NCBI RefSeq assembly: GCF_045679555.1
Contig: NC_092100.1
Span: 32,799,106 to 32,863,105 of the forward strand
Direction of reading: 5' to 3'
Source: Salvelinus alpinus
Lineage: Eukaryota; Chordata; Actinopteri; Salmoniformes; Salmonidae
DNA length: 64,000 bases
The position numbers and the translations under genes are program-made. The number at the start of each line of letters is the position of its first letter. The first letter of the stretch is position 1. Positions 1 through 11,910 of the stretch are shown piece by piece. The notes beneath the pieces were generated by a model. The model ran no database searches and was not told where the DNA came from. It saw nothing but the letters and a program-made list of their open reading frames with translations.

Positions 1-474
1 GAGACAAAATTCCAACTTCTATAGAAACTAGAAGGTGTTTTCTATCCAATAATAACAATAATATGCATATTGTACGATCAAGAATTTAGCACGAGGCAGT
101 TTAATTTGGAGACCCAAATATGCTAATGCGGAACAGCACCCCCTATAGTTGCAAGAAGTTAAGACATGTAACCAGATAGTTAACTAGCTAAAGAATGAAC
201 CATAATCCCAACTCATGATGTTACAACCCTGCATGAATCTGCAGGTAGCTAACCGACCAGGTTCAATGTTAGCTAGCTAACATTAGGTTATAACTGGCCA
301 AGCAAATGGCTCTGAGATACGAATAATAAGATCATACACGTAACGTTAGCTAGCAAGCCAGCTAACATTAGCTAGCTAACAGTACACTTTAACTTTAAAT
401 AAAACCACTTTCTGTCAAAATAAGAAACGTGTAATATCTGAAAATGTAGCAAGCTAGACTATCTTACCCATATA
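1..474. repeat. Dispersed salmonid-type repeat, one arm of a distant inverted pair
   Basis: No gene is seen. About 160-474 is rich in GCTAGC and AGCTAACATT motifs and matches, in reverse complement, the stretch near 9360-9680: both hold the words for CATGAATCTGCA, CCATAATCCCAACTCAT and TGGCTCTGAGATAC in the same relative order. Similarity stops where the Tc1 element begins at a TA dinucleotide near 475, so the Tc1 element jumped into this older repeat. The family was not identified; a copy of a dispersed repeat is more likely than a local inverted duplication. Bases 1-160 are AT-rich and featureless. Confidence 0.6.
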
Positions 475-1724
475 CAGTTGAAGTCGGATGTTTACATACA
501 CTTAGGTTGAAGTCATTAAAACTAGTTTTCAACCACTCCACAAATTTCTTGTTAACAAATTATAGTTTTGGCAAGTCGGTTAGGACATCTACTTTGTGCA
601 TGTGTCATGACGTTGCCTGTTTGGGTATAGCAAGCCCCATCCCCCTCTCCCTGCCACTCCCCGCCTCCCCCTTTCCTCCTTCAACTAGGCTGCTGTGGTC
701 AGAGAGACGTCGTAAATTCCTGAGAATCTCCTCATGGCCACACAGTATTAGAGAGAGGGTACACTTTCATAGAGAACAAAGGGATTTCTTCCACCTCACA
801 GAACTTGAGGTACGAACACATTTCATGTTCCGGGAAAAGTATAAAAGATCGGTGAATATTCCAGCTATGAACTGGTCCGTTTGTCAGAACTTGGGAAACT
901 CACTGGAGACGGTGTGGCTACATTACCATACCGCTGTTTATATAATAGCCTCAGATATGAGGTTTACATCTAATTGTTGTATAAGATGAATGAGTGAGTA
1001 TGATACTGTTTGTATAATTGTGTAATATGATTTTGGACTGTTTAATGAAGAAAAATACAATTCCCTTTTGATTTGAACTAAATCCGAGGACCGCCCCTGA
1101 GCCCAGTTAGGGTCAGACATCCTGGGACAGCCCCTTTCTGCAATTCCGAATAAAAACCCAACTCTGAGAAATTATCACTAGACCATGTTTTTCTCCATTA
1201 GGAGGGGAACGAAGGTTGAGGACAATTGCTGAATCTTTTAACCATACCACGTGGTTAAACTCTTAGACTATACCGACAGAATAAGAACAAGTCTTTGATA
1301 TTGACTACTAGTCTGCAGCTAGGAATTCGGTATCATTGAACGCGAAGAACGACAACCGCCGAAACATTCATTCTATAACGAATGTCACTCTGAACTATCC
1401 ACAATAACCACGACAGAGAGAGAGAGAGAGCGGACGAAACTCTCCAACAGAAACTAACTTTTCACCAGCGATCAAGACGACACACTGAGCGTAAATATAT
1501 ATATATTGATTGCAGTTGTTCCCGAATGAGTGAGCGTTGATGTGTAAAGGATTAGCATGTCAATTGTTATAATTATGAACTCTGTAGTGACTTCTTGGTC
1601 GACCCCCCCATTTCCCCTTTGTCTAACAAGCCGCCATGCCGGTTCAGCCCACTAGGGCATATTCTCCTATCATTTCATGTAACCATTTTAAGTTTGTTTG
1701 TTTATGCATTTCTGTGATATTTTT

Positions 1725-3036
1725 TTCTTTTTTTCCCACCTTTATTTTACCAGGTAGGCTAGTTGAGAACAAGTTCTCATTTACAACTGCGACCTGGCCA
1801 AGATAAAGCATAGCAGTGTGAACAGACAACAACACAGAGTTACACATGGAGTAAACAATAAACAAGTCAATAACACAGTAGGGAAAAAAACCAAAATGAG
1901 TCTATATACATTGTGTGCAAAAGGCATGAGGTAGGCAATAAATAGGCCATAGGAGCGAATAATTACAATTTAGCAGATTAACACTGGAGTGATAAATCAT
2001 CAGATGATCATGAGCAAGAAGAGATACTGGTGTGCAAAAGAGCAGAAAAGTAAATAAATAAAAACAGTAAGGGGATGAGGTAGGTAAATTGGGAGGGCTG
2101 TTTACAGATGGACTATGTACAGCTGCAGCGATCGGTTAGCTGCTCAGATAGCAGATGTTTAAAGTTGGTGAGGGAAATATAAGTCTCCAACTTCAGCGAT
2201 TTTTGCAATTCGTTCCAGTCACAGGCAGCAGAGAACTGGAAGGAAAGGCGGCCAAATGAGGTGTTGGCTTTTGGGATGATCAGTGAGATATACCTGCTGG
2301 AGCGCGTGCTACGGGTGGGTGTTGATATCGTGACCAGTGATCTGAGATAATTGGAAGCTATTTTGTAGATGACATCGCCGAAGTCGAGGATCGGTAGGAT
2401 AGTCAGTTTTACTAGGGTGAGTTTGGCGGCGTGAGTGAAGGAGGCTTTGTTGCGAAATAGAAAGCCGATTCTTGATTTGATTTTGGATTGGAGATGTTTA
2501 ATATGAGTCTGGAAGGAGAGTTTACAGTCTAGCCAGACACCTAGGTATTTATAGATGTCCACATATTCTAGGTCGGAACCGTCCAGGGTGGTGATGCTAG
2601 TCGGGCGGCGGATGCAGGCATTACTAGCGTTTAAGAGCAGTTGGAGGCCACGGAAGGAGTGTTGTATGGCAGTGAAGCTCGTTTGGAGGTTAGATAGCAC
2701 AGTGTCCAAGGAAGGGCCAGAAGTATACAGAATGGTGTCGTCTGCGTAGAGGTGGATCAGGGAATCGCCCGCAGCAAGAGCAACATCATTGATATATACA
2801 GAGAAAAGAGTCGGCCCGAGAATTGAACCCTGTGGTACCCCCATAGAGACTGCCAGAGGACCGGACAACATGCCCTCCGATTTGACACACTGAACTCTGT
2901 CAGTGTAGTTGGTGTCAGCAAAGTAGTTGGTGAACCAGGCAAGGCAGTCATCAGACAAACCGAGGCTACTGAGTCTGCCGATAAGAATATGGTGATTGAC
3001 AGAGTCGAAAGCCTTGGCCAGGTCGATGAAGACGGC
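1725..3036 (-). mobile_element. RSg-1-like LINE, 5'-truncated, inserted in the LTR
   Basis: Reading the minus strand, the element holds the 3' part of a reverse transcriptase frame (2113-3036) followed by an untranslated tail down to about 1725-1740. The tail includes GAGAACAAGTTC-type sequence complementary to 1761-1800. The 5' end is abruptly truncated at 3036, typical of target-primed reverse transcription. A second copy of the same family lies at 62470-63444. Known salmonid SINEs share their 3' tails with the RSg-1 LINE, and the SINE at 20633-20857 shows such similarity here. The exact insertion ends were not resolved because T-rich sequence surrounds the 3' end. Confidence 0.8.
2113..3036 (-). 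pseudogene. LINE reverse transcriptase C-terminal fragment
   Basis: The frame is open for 308 codons to a TAG and has no start codon of its own; it enters at the truncated LINE end. Motifs in order: FIDLAKAFDSVNH (RT motif A, catalytic Asp), GVPQGSILGP (motif B) and YADDT (motif C, catalytic Asp pair), then a thumb-like region and a conserved C-terminus ending in a cysteine-rich CSCT. These define a non-LTR retrotransposon reverse transcriptase. Compared with the copy at 63.0-63.4 kb, a block of roughly 50-70 residues is missing after the residues IASN, so an internal deletion has kept the frame. With no endonuclease or N-terminus it is a dead fragment. Confidence 0.85.
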
Positions 3037-3641
3037 TTAGTTAGTTAATTACTAACTAATTACTTAGTTAGTAATAAATAAATGATTTAAGACAATTGAT
3101 GTATGGATGACTCATAGTGAACACTGGGTTCATGTAGATAACCAACAATTTACGACGTTTGGAACGAGACTAAAGTGAGGTAAAATAAATAAATCATTAA
3201 AATCAGAAGAATATTGATCAGATATGAAAATATCTGAAAGGTTATATTGGGAAATTATAACTTTGTAATCTGAATACTTTCCCTGGTGCCCCAACTTCCT
3301 AGTTAATTAGTTACGTTACTATTTAGTTGATCGCGTAATAACTAATTACAGATAATCTTTGATAAAAACTATAAGTCTTCAATTTAATGATAGTAAAGAC
3401 ACGACATATAACACAAGTCATTTTTCCAACAATTGTTAACAGACAGATTATTTCACTTATAATTCACTGTATCACAATTCCAGTGGGTCAGAAATTAACA
3501 TGAACTAAGCTGACTGTGCCTTTAAACAGCTTGGAAAATTCCAGAAAATGATCTCATGGCTTTAGAAGCTTCAATTAGAGGTGTACCTGTGGATGTATTT
3601 CAAGACCTACCTTCAAACTCAGTGCCTCTTTGCTTGACATC

Positions 3642-4466
<825 letters not shown>

Positions 4467-4653
4467 TTGAGTGTATGTAAACTTCTGACCCACTGGGAAT
4501 GTGATGAAAGACATAAAAGCTGAAATAAATCATTTTCTCTACAATTATTCTGACATTTCACATTCTTAAAATAAAGTGATGATCCTAACAGACCTAAGAC
4601 AGGGACTTTTTACGAGGATTAAATGTCAGGAATTGTGAAAAACTGAGTTTAAC

Positions 4654-5160
4654 TTCTCTGCGCTCCTACCTGAGTCCGCCAATCACCTCGTGTGCCCCCC
4701 CCCAAAAAAATCTGGGGCTGCCTCTCGTGCCCGTTACCTCGCGCCAATTCCTCGCTTTTGCTGCCGCTTTTGCTGCCTCCAGCTCCTTTTTTCTGTAACG
4801 ATTCTCGTCTGGTGAAGGAGAAGAGGACCAAAATGCAGCTTGGTAAGTGTTCGTCATAATTTAATTGAAAACTGAACACTACACAAAATAACAACGAGGA
4901 GAAAACGAAACAGTTCTGCAAGGTGAACAGACACTACACAGAAAAAAAACACCCACAACCAAAATGGGGAAAACAGGCTACCTAAATATGATTCTCAATC
5001 AGAGACAACGATCGACAGCTGCCTCTGATTGAGAACCATACCAGGCCAAACACAGAAATATAACAACATAGAAAAAAGAACATAGACTACCCACCCCAAC
5101 TCACGCCCTGACCAACCTAACACAAAGACATAAAAAAGGAACTAAGGTCAGAACGTGACA
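4654..5160 (-). mobile_element. LTR plus start of the internal region of a TGTCACG-class retroelement
   Basis: On the minus strand 5160-4794 is an LTR that opens TGTCACGTTCTGACC and ends CGTTACA, the same family as 10208-10586 and 8781-9120. The sequence beyond its end (4793-4654, minus strand) is not host DNA: it encodes a repetitive E/A/K-rich stretch (LEAAKAAAKA) like the gag-proximal region that follows this LTR class. The piece is therefore a 5' LTR with the first 140 bases of the internal region. It stops exactly where the truncated Tc1 element stops, which suggests one deletion joined the two. Confidence 0.6.
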
Positions 5161-5402
5161 TACGCATTTGAGAAGTGCCCTCCCTGCTCCAATATGGGTG
5201 CTTGGATCACGGTAGCCTGCATTTTGAGAAATAACCAATGTGTTTCTATGGGCTAATAGCAGAAAGGCTAAATTCAATGTTTCATCATATATATATATAT
5301 TTTATACCTCCTAATATGTAAAATAAAATGTATAATTTTCATAGGTATGACCATCTTAAAACCATTCCAAATGCTAACTTACAAGAAACCCAGCCCTTCG
5401 AC
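5161..5402. other. Short non-coding spacer with an (AT)n tract
   Basis: No gene or clear repeat is visible apart from an alternating AT tract near 5286-5302. The final five bases, TCGAC, are the left target-site duplication of the LTR that follows. Confidence 0.5.
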
Positions 5403-5744
5403 TGTCACGACTTCCGCCGAAGTTGGTGCCTCTCCTTGTTCGGGCAGCGTTCGACGGTCGACGTCACCGGCTTTCTAGCCTCCACCAATCTACATTTATT
5501 TTTCCGTTTGTTTTGTCTGTATTGTACACACCTGGTTCCCATTACGTTTTAATTATTTCCCTATTTAACCCTCTGGAACCATCATGGTTTTGTGCGTGTT
5601 TATTGTTGTCAGTTGTCTCGTTTATGTGATTCTGGATTTTCGTGGGCCTTGTTGGAAGATTATTTTTGAGTAAAGTTACTATTATTACTCATCTCTGTGT
5701 CCTGTGCCTGACTCCGCCTTACCCACATCACCTAGACTCTGACA
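5403..5744 (+). mobile_element. Solo LTR with perfect 5-bp target duplication
   Basis: The 342-base unit opens TGTCACGACTTCCG and closes TCTGACA. The 5-base flanks are identical (TCGAC at 5398-5402 and 5745-5749), the signature of LTR-retrotransposon integration followed by recombination to a solo LTR. A Gypsy-type element is likely from the 5-base duplication, but no internal sequence remains to prove it. A related LTR starting TGTCACGACT is at 49994-50406 in the other orientation. Confidence 0.85.
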
Positions 5745-5749
5745 TCGAC

Positions 5750-7363
5750 CTGGTGGTAATTGGGAGCATATATGTGTGTATGATCACAATCTTATCATGA
5801 GAGGAGCTGACATTATTTGATGTAAACAAGGAAAACACTTGACAACGGGAGAATAATACAATTGTTTTGTAAGTCTTGCATCAATTCTGGAACAATCAAT
5901 TAACATGAGGGTACGTTTAGTGCATCTGCTTTGTCTGTGTAATCACAGGCAGTCATAAACCTAAAAGAGGAACATCCTGATTCCCAGTCAAAATAAGTCA
6001 ATAAATCATCATCCCTGGCTTCAATCTACTCAACACCACTCATAGAACACAATCTCAACCCAACAACCAGGCTCTATAGCAAAATCCTTATTCAAAGACC
6101 ACACAAGCCATCTCTTGTCCCACCAGATGTAAATTATTGGAGAGTCCCCACAAATTAGCATCACTGCGGGCTGGCACACTGTAGGTCCTCACGCTGACAT
6201 TGTACAGTGACATGGCACGGTCTCCGATGGCCACTCTGCATGACTGATTATGTTTCAGCTCACATGAAGTGACACAGGACCTTGATGCAGCTGTAGTTTT
6301 TATACACCGGTGATTGCTTCCAATGAATTACCCTGAGTCTGAGCACATGGATTGACTTTGGCAACCTTGATTTAGGCTGACTGTACCATAAACAGAGGGC
6401 CCACCACTAACTCATGGTAACAGTTATATCAGCGTGATTGAATGACCACCTGTCATCCTTTCCATCAATAGCTACAAAGTAATTTTGTTTTTATTTAACA
6501 CTCATTGAATTGGATTTCAATCTGTTTGGGGTTCAAATCTGGTTCAGTTACCACAGTACTACTCATGGGCATGGGAGATCAAAGTCAGCAAGAGATTACA
6601 TTGTCCTTATGTGATGCTGTGAAGGTCAGTTGAGTATATCACTACATCCTAGACCGGGGACAGAGGAATCATCTTCCATCAATGTAACAAATGAATTGGA
6701 CAAAATGAGAAATGGGAGCAGCAGGTTGGAGCTTAGTACTTAGTATCATCACCTCGTTTCCCTGTGACAGGAAATCAGGATAATCAAAAGGCTTGTTGTT
6801 GATCATATTTCTAACATTTTAAGAACAACTTAGAAATAATTTACCATTATTACTGAACTCAATGTAAATGGAAACTAATTATGACAAATGCATTATTGTC
6901 AAATGTCAAATTTCATTTTATGTAGCTAGGGAAAGGCGTATGTGGGCCATAGATGCAAACACTAATGATTTAATTGAAATAAACTAATTCCTCTTCCCGT
7001 CTCCTCTACAAAGACCTGGCAAGACTTGACAGTAAAAAACTCAGAAACATATGTTTTCTTGGCAATCCTAGCCACATCATACTATGACACCTCTGTAATA
7101 ACCACGTCTGTCAGCTCCGACATCACTGAGCCATGTTACGTGCTTTGTTCTGTAAATGTCAATACTGTCATTATCATCATCTCTTCTCACAGGTGAATGA
7201 ATTTAAACCTCTGTTTTTATTTGACTTGATGTAGGCCATTGATGTAACTGATCAGAATTCCAGTAAAATCAAACTCTTTGGAAGTGAAACCTGAAAGTGA
7301 AACAGAATATGTCACTGCAGTCTGCTTGCAATGTCCAATTCCTAAGAACTGTTTTTTTCTTCT
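5750..7363. other. Non-coding, apparently single-copy DNA
   Basis: No convincing gene, RNA or repeat was recognised. Short open frames lack codon structure and splice context. Composition is AT-rich with ordinary intergenic character. Confidence 0.5.
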
Positions 7364-7541
7364 TGTGGGACATTATTTTCTGGTATATATTTTGGCTTAA
7401 GAAAGTGTGATAAAACAGCATTTACGATAAGAAAGTAAAGCTCAGTATGGCCTGTGGGATATTATTTTGTGGTATATATTTTAGCTTAACAAAGTGTGAT
7501 AAAACAGCATTTACGATAAGAAAGTAAAGCGCAGTATGGCT
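7364..7541. repeat. Tandem duplication, 89-bp unit, two copies
   Basis: Units 7364-7452 and 7453-7541 align end to end with only a handful of mismatches. Both start TGTGGGA, contain GGTATATATTTT and AAAACAGCATTTACGATAAG, and end CAGTATGGC. This is a young local duplication in non-coding DNA; no function is suggested. Confidence 0.85.
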
Positions 7542-7859
7542 CTTTGTATTCAAATTGTTATTATAGTAGGTGAGGCTCTAAAATAGACATATGAGATAAG
7601 GAAGAGGAAGGAACTGGTGTGTGTTTTTTAGCACGAAAACAAATCTACTTGAACATTTAGTACATTTTGATCCGGTTTCCATTTCACTACAGATAAATAA
7701 CATTAAATCAGAGGCAAATAGAGTTGACTGCACATTTGCCCTGGAAATGTACAGTAAAGATCCTAGGATCAAACACCACGTTCTTGATAAAAAACATTTA
7801 TATCTTTACTACTTTACTACATAACTACAAGCTGTGTTTATAAATAGTAGGCCTACATT

Positions 7860-8290
7860 TCTACTTCTGAGGATAGATGCATATGCATGATGTAGATCTT
7901 GATTCCTGAGTTCTGAATACACGATTTGGCAGAGGTTGAAAAGCCATGGCACATAAGTTTTCCCAACAACAGGTTATGGTCAATAATATCAAAGGCTGCA
8001 CTGAAATCTAACAGTACAGCTCCCACAATCTTCTTATGATCAATTTCTTTCAACCAATCATCAGTCATTTATGTCAGTACAGTACATGTTGAGTGCCCTT
8101 CTCTATGTTAATTTGTTTACAGAGAAATAGCATTGTATTTGGTCAAACACAATTAACCAGTAAAGGCTGTTTTACCACTCTTGGTAAGGCTTCCCTCCAG
8201 GCCTGAGGACAAGGACTTTTTTTCTAGGCTCAGATTAAAGATATGACAGATAGGAGTGGCCATAGAGTCAGCTACCATCTTCAGTAACTT
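7860..8290 (-). pseudogene. L2-like LINE reverse transcriptase fragment
   Basis: The minus strand between about 8068 and 7900 encodes IVGAVLLDFSAAFDIIDHNLLL, matching reverse transcriptase motif A of L2/CR1-type LINEs (DFSAAFD with catalytic Asp). Upstream (8290-8068) a degenerate reading of the fingers region is visible but carries stops. Motifs B and C are absent, so only a small damaged part of the polymerase remains. It belongs to a different LINE lineage from the 2.1-3.0 kb copy, whose motif A reads DLAKAFD. Confidence 0.7.
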
Positions 8291-8301
8291 TCCATCTACT
8301 G

Positions 8302-8345
8302 TACACTGAACAAAAATATAAACACAACATGTAACGTATACAAAA
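8302..8345 (+). mobile_element. Tc1 terminal fragment
   Basis: The words ACACTGAACAAAAATATAAAC and CAACATGTAA match the terminal inverted repeat of the Tc1 family whose longer, damaged copy lies at 29053-30275. Similarity is lost after about 45 bases, so only an orphan terminus is present. Confidence 0.6.
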
Positions 8346-8499
8346 TATAAAACACAACTCCACTGAGGAGTATTTCTGACTCGTTTCAGGAAACTCGGCG
8401 TATGTCACACGTCACTACCTCACAGGAGAGGTAATTGAACAAACTATTTAAAAAAAATCAAAATCAGTTTTTTGACAGAAATGCCCTCTGGAACATGTG

Positions 8500-9690
8500 A
8501 ACTTTCATTTGCCTTCATAACAAACGTGTATGCCAAATGTAAATACCAATACAATTGTTAAATCATGAACCTAGTTGGTTTAGCAAAGGAAAAAGTTAGG
8601 AACCTTTCCGCTAGCCATGATTAGCTGAGATAATGGCTGGGCTGGACATGCCGAGAGATGAGTTCAGATTGGTTTGCTATGTAGCACACTTGTCTATAAC
8701 ATGAGCTGGTCAATAAGTGTAGGTAATCCTTTCTAAAGCTGATTTTTTTAAATATATCACGTAGTAGAACTGCAAAAGGTTGTTACGCTCGTTGTTGGAA
8801 TGAGTGGATCAAGGTGCAGCGTGGTAGACGTACATGTTACTTTATTCAATGAACACCGAAAAAAACAAAAACAAATACAAACGAAACGTAAGGTTTAGTA
8901 GGGCTAAACAGCACAGTACCAAAACAAGATCCCACAAACTACAGGTGGGAAAAAGCTGCCTAAGTATGATCCCCAATCAGAGACAACGATAGACAGCTGC
9001 CTCTGATTGGGAACCATACCCGGCCAACAAAGAAATAGAAAACATAGATTGCCCACCCTAGTCACACCCTGACCTAACCAAATAGAGAATTAAAAGGATG
9101 TCTAAGGTCAGGGCGTGACAAAGGGTTGCTCTCCACTTTCTGGAGGACCGAGTTTTGAAATCAGTGGAATCCATGGTGGAATTAGAGTATGATAGCTAAG
9201 GAGATGGAGAAAATTCTGGCAGTTGATTGTGAATATGCAGAGAGAGACGAAAAGAGAACACACAGAAGGCTGTTGTATAAAACACCTGTCTCCGGATTAC
9301 ATCTTCATACTAAAGGCAACCACGGCATCTGTGACAGAGAGGGAGAAGCATCCATCCATGTATATGGGTAAGAGTCTAGCTAGCTACATTTTCAGATATT
9401 ATACGTTATAATTTTGTCAGAAAGTTGTTTTCATTTCAAGTTAAAGAGTACTGTTAGCTAGCTAACTAACACTAGCTGGCTGGTTTGCTAGCTAACAGTG
9501 CGTGTATGATCTGTGTAGTAATATTATTTGTATCTCAGAGCCATTTGCATTGCTAGTTATAGCCTAATGCTAGCTAGCTAACATTAAACCTGGTTGGTTG
9601 GCTACGTGCAGATTCATGCAGGGTAGTAACATTATGAGTTGGGATTATGGATCATTGTTTAGCTAGCTAGCTAGATACATGTCTAAACAC
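8500..9690 (+). repeat. Dispersed repeat carrying a solo LTR
   Basis: Sequence on both sides of the LTR (8781-9120) appears to be one repeat copy of unknown family. The part 9360-9690 is the reverse complement of 160-474, with shared GCTAGC-rich motifs. An open frame at 9189-9371 runs to a splice-donor-like GGGTAAGAG near 9366, giving an exon-like look, but its protein is unfamiliar and the same DNA is repeated elsewhere. It is annotated as repeat, not gene. Confidence 0.5.
8781..9120 (-). mobile_element. Solo LTR, TGTCACG class, minus orientation
   Basis: The segment reads TGTCACGCCCTGACC from 9120 on the minus strand and ends near 8781 with CGTAACA. It shares the central hairpin-like sequence (CAGAGACAACGAT ... 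AGCTGCCTCTGATTG) with the copies at 4794-5160 and 10208-10586. Flanks AAGGT (8776-8780) and AAGGG (9121-9125) fit a 5-base duplication with one change. It is more divergent than the 10.2-kb copy. Confidence 0.75.
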
Positions 9691-9691
9691 T

Positions 9692-9765
9692 ATGCAAGTA
9701 ACCATTTCACTACACCCTCTGTATCCTGTGCATGTGACAAGTAAACATAGATTTTATTTGATATA
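9692..9765 (+). mobile_element. Orphan 3' tail of a Rex1-like LINE
   Basis: The sequence ACCATTTCACTACACC ... GCATGTGACAAGTAAA followed by an ATTTTATTTG end matches the 3' tail seen in reverse complement at the start of the LINE fragment at 14661. Only the last 70 or so bases are present, typical of an extremely 5'-truncated LINE insertion. Confidence 0.55.
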
Positions 9766-10207
9766 GTATGTGATTACCAGAGACGGTAATGTGAAGAACA
9801 TGACCTGCACCAAAGTCAAATTAGGATGCAACGTTAGGCCAATGAGACAGTCTCCAAGTTCTAAAATTCTCTGGTATATTGCCCTGCTTTTATTTCGTCA
9901 CACTCACAACCATAAAAGATTTTCTGCAATTGGCTCGCCATTAACTAATGAACTTGTTGTGAGTTTATTTTCCTGTAATAATGAAGACAAATTAGTTAAA
10001 GTGAAGACATTGTCAGCTATATGATATGGTCATTATTTGAACTGGCTAGCCAGCTAAATTGACATTAGCTACTTAGCTAATAAGCTAGGGAAAAAAACAC
10101 TGTTTAGAAAGTTACTTTTAGTTGCTTGGTTTACTAGATTGAAATATACTAAATTCCTTTTTAAATGGGGGGGGGGGGGGTTATTGGTGTTAAAATACAC
10201 TAGTTAT

Positions 10208-10586
10208 TGTCACGTTCTGACCTTAGTTCCTTTGTTATGTCTTTATTTTAGTTTGGTCAGGGCGTGAGTTGGGGTGGGCATTCTATGTTGTTTTTCTATG
10301 TTTTGTTCTGTTGATAGATTTCTATGTGTTTGGCCTAGTATGGTTCTCAATCAGAGGCAGGTGTCAGTCGTTGTCTCTGATTGGGAGCCATATTTAGGTA
10401 GCCTGTTATTCATTGTGTTTTGTGGGTGATTATTTTCTGTTCTGGTTTTTGTTTCACCGTACAGGAGTGTTCGTTTGTCGGTTTATTGTTTTTTTTCAGT
10501 GTTCATTTTTTCATATTAAAACAATATGGACACTTACCACGCTGCGCATTAGTCCTCCTCTTCTTCCAACCACGACGAGCGTTACA
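10208..10586 (+). mobile_element. Solo LTR with perfect 5-bp target duplication
   Basis: The 379-base unit opens TGTCACGTTCTGACC and closes GAGCGTTACA. Identical flanks GTTAT lie at 10203-10207 and 10587-10591. It is the best preserved of three copies of this LTR family in the window and defines their true ends. Solo status follows from single-LTR structure with flanking duplication. The upstream run of 15 or so G residues (about 10166-10180) is a homopolymer tract in the flank. Confidence 0.88.
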
Positions 10587-10591
10587 GTTAT

Positions 10592-11219
10592 TCTATTTTG
10601 GACAACCAGGCTGCTGATGTCATGCACGCTGTATATTTTGTGTTTCTACTTTTTTATAACGACAATAACAAGTTTGATGTCGGATGACAATAGAATGTTC
10701 ATGATGTCACTGCGATAACTGTCGATAGACATAATATAAACCAGCCTTTAGTCTTTAAATCTTTGGTTGTTTAGTAGATAGCCTCACAAGAGAGATGGTG
10801 GGGCTAAGGCTTAAGAGGGTGTGAACAATGCTGAATGAGTGTAGACAAAGAAGAGCTCTCCAGTAGGTTAACCAAAACATTCAAGGGCCGTTTTCTCAAA
10901 AGTGAGGTTACAAATTTATCAGCTTTCAAAGCAGAATTACTTTCCCATTGTTCCTGTGGTAGCAATTATATAGGAAGAGAGACTACAGATTCTTTCAAAC
11001 AATATCTTTATTATAAGATTTGTAAAAATGGAGCCGTTTAAACAATCCACTGATGGTGCACAGTTAAAAAAAACAAAGAACTGGATTGGCCGTCTCCTTT
11101 TATAGAAAGTACATCCTCTTATCTATGTGACAGTTAGCAGATGTGCAGAAACAGGGCCTGGGAACTGAGTTGTAAATCGCCACCATTCTCTGTTCCTCCC
11201 TGCATTTCCCACATAGCTA
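10592..11219. other. Non-coding DNA with a probable old repeat fragment
   Basis: No gene is supported. Around 10850-10990 the sequence GCTTTCAAAGCAGAATTAC and neighbours resemble a dispersed salmonid repeat, which also explains the 68-codon open frame there; the family is not identified. Confidence 0.4.
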
Positions 11220-11550
11220 CAGTACCAGTCAAGTTTGGACACACCTACTCATTCCAGGGTTTTTCTTTATTTTTTACATTGTAGAATAATAGTGAAGACA
11301 TCAACACTATGAAATAACACATATGGACTCATGTAGTAACCAAAAAAGGTTTATTTTTATTTTAGATTATATAAAGAAGCCACCCTTCGCCTTGATGACA
11401 GCTTTGCACACTCTTGGAATTTTCTCAACCAGTTCAATGAGGAATACTTTTCCAACAGTCTTGAAGGAGTTCCCACATATGCTGAGCACTTGTTGGCTCC
11501 TTTTCCTTCACTCTGCGGTCCAACTCATTCCAAATTGGTCAATTGATAAA
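11220..11550 (-). mobile_element. Tc1 element, 3' end only (same family as 53981-55336)
   Basis: The outer terminus AGTACCAGTCAAGTTTGGAC, followed by ACACCTACTCATTCCAGGG, starts at a TA. Inward lies the antisense of the transposase C-terminus (words GCTTTGCACACTCTTGG and CCAACAGTCTTGAAGGAGTT). The rest of the element is gone; at about 11551 it is replaced by a second Tc1 family. A fragment of this size cannot be mobile. Confidence 0.8.
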
Positions 11551-11560
11551 TTTTCAAGTA

Positions 11561-11910
11561 AACTCAGCAAAAAAAGAAACATCCTCTCACTGTCAACTGT
11601 GTTTATTTTCAGCAAACTAAACATGTGTAAATATTTGTATGAACATAACAAGATTCAACAACTGAGACATAAACTGAACAAGTTCCACAGACATGTGACT
11701 AACAGAAATGGAATAATGTGTCCCTGAACAAAGGGGGGGGGGGGTAAAATCAAAAGTAACAGTCAGTATCTGGTGTGGCCACCAGCTGTACTGCAGTGCA
11801 TCTCCTCCTCATGTTCTGCACCAGATTTGCCGGTTCTTGCTGTGAGATGTTACCCCTCTCTTCCACCAAGGCACCTGCAAGTTCCCGGACACCTGCAAGT
11901 TACAGACACT
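11561..11910 (-). mobile_element. Fragment of a second Tc1 family
   Basis: The terminus AACTCAGCAAAAAAAGAAAC is followed by subterminal sequence and then antisense transposase (CAGTATCTGGTGTGGCCACC, CTCCTCCTCATGTTCTGCACC). The match is lost near 11880-11910, where the words ACACCTGCAAGTT replace the expected continuation. It abuts the previous Tc1 fragment head to tail, probably a nested insertion later eroded. The homopolymer of G at about 11731-11744 lies inside it. Confidence 0.75.

Larger units (their letters stand above)
603..3406 (+). mobile_element. Long LTR (TGTC...GACA), probably solo, split by a LINE
   Basis: The segment opens TGTCATGACG and closes ACACGACA, giving the TG...CA ends of an LTR. 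It interrupts the Tc1 element between two halves that join cleanly. The flanks are CATG (599-602) and TATA (3407-3410), which differ by two transitions and fit an aged 4-base target-site duplication. A TATA box (TATAAAA, 840-846) and a downstream AATAAA (1149-1154) give plus-strand polarity. Subtracting the LINE at about 1725-3036 leaves an LTR of about 1.5 kb. No gag-pol sequence accompanies it, so a solo LTR is likely; the retroelement family is not identified. Frames inside it (for example 507-989) are not believed coding. Confidence 0.7.

Noticed and set aside
507-989. 160-codon plus-strand open frame
   Set aside because: It spans the Tc1/LTR junction and the LTR promoter region, has no known domain, and is explained by repeat DNA.
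9189-9371. Exon-like open frame ending in a GTAAGAG donor
   Set aside because: The surrounding DNA is a dispersed repeat with a copy near 160-474, and the protein is unfamiliar.
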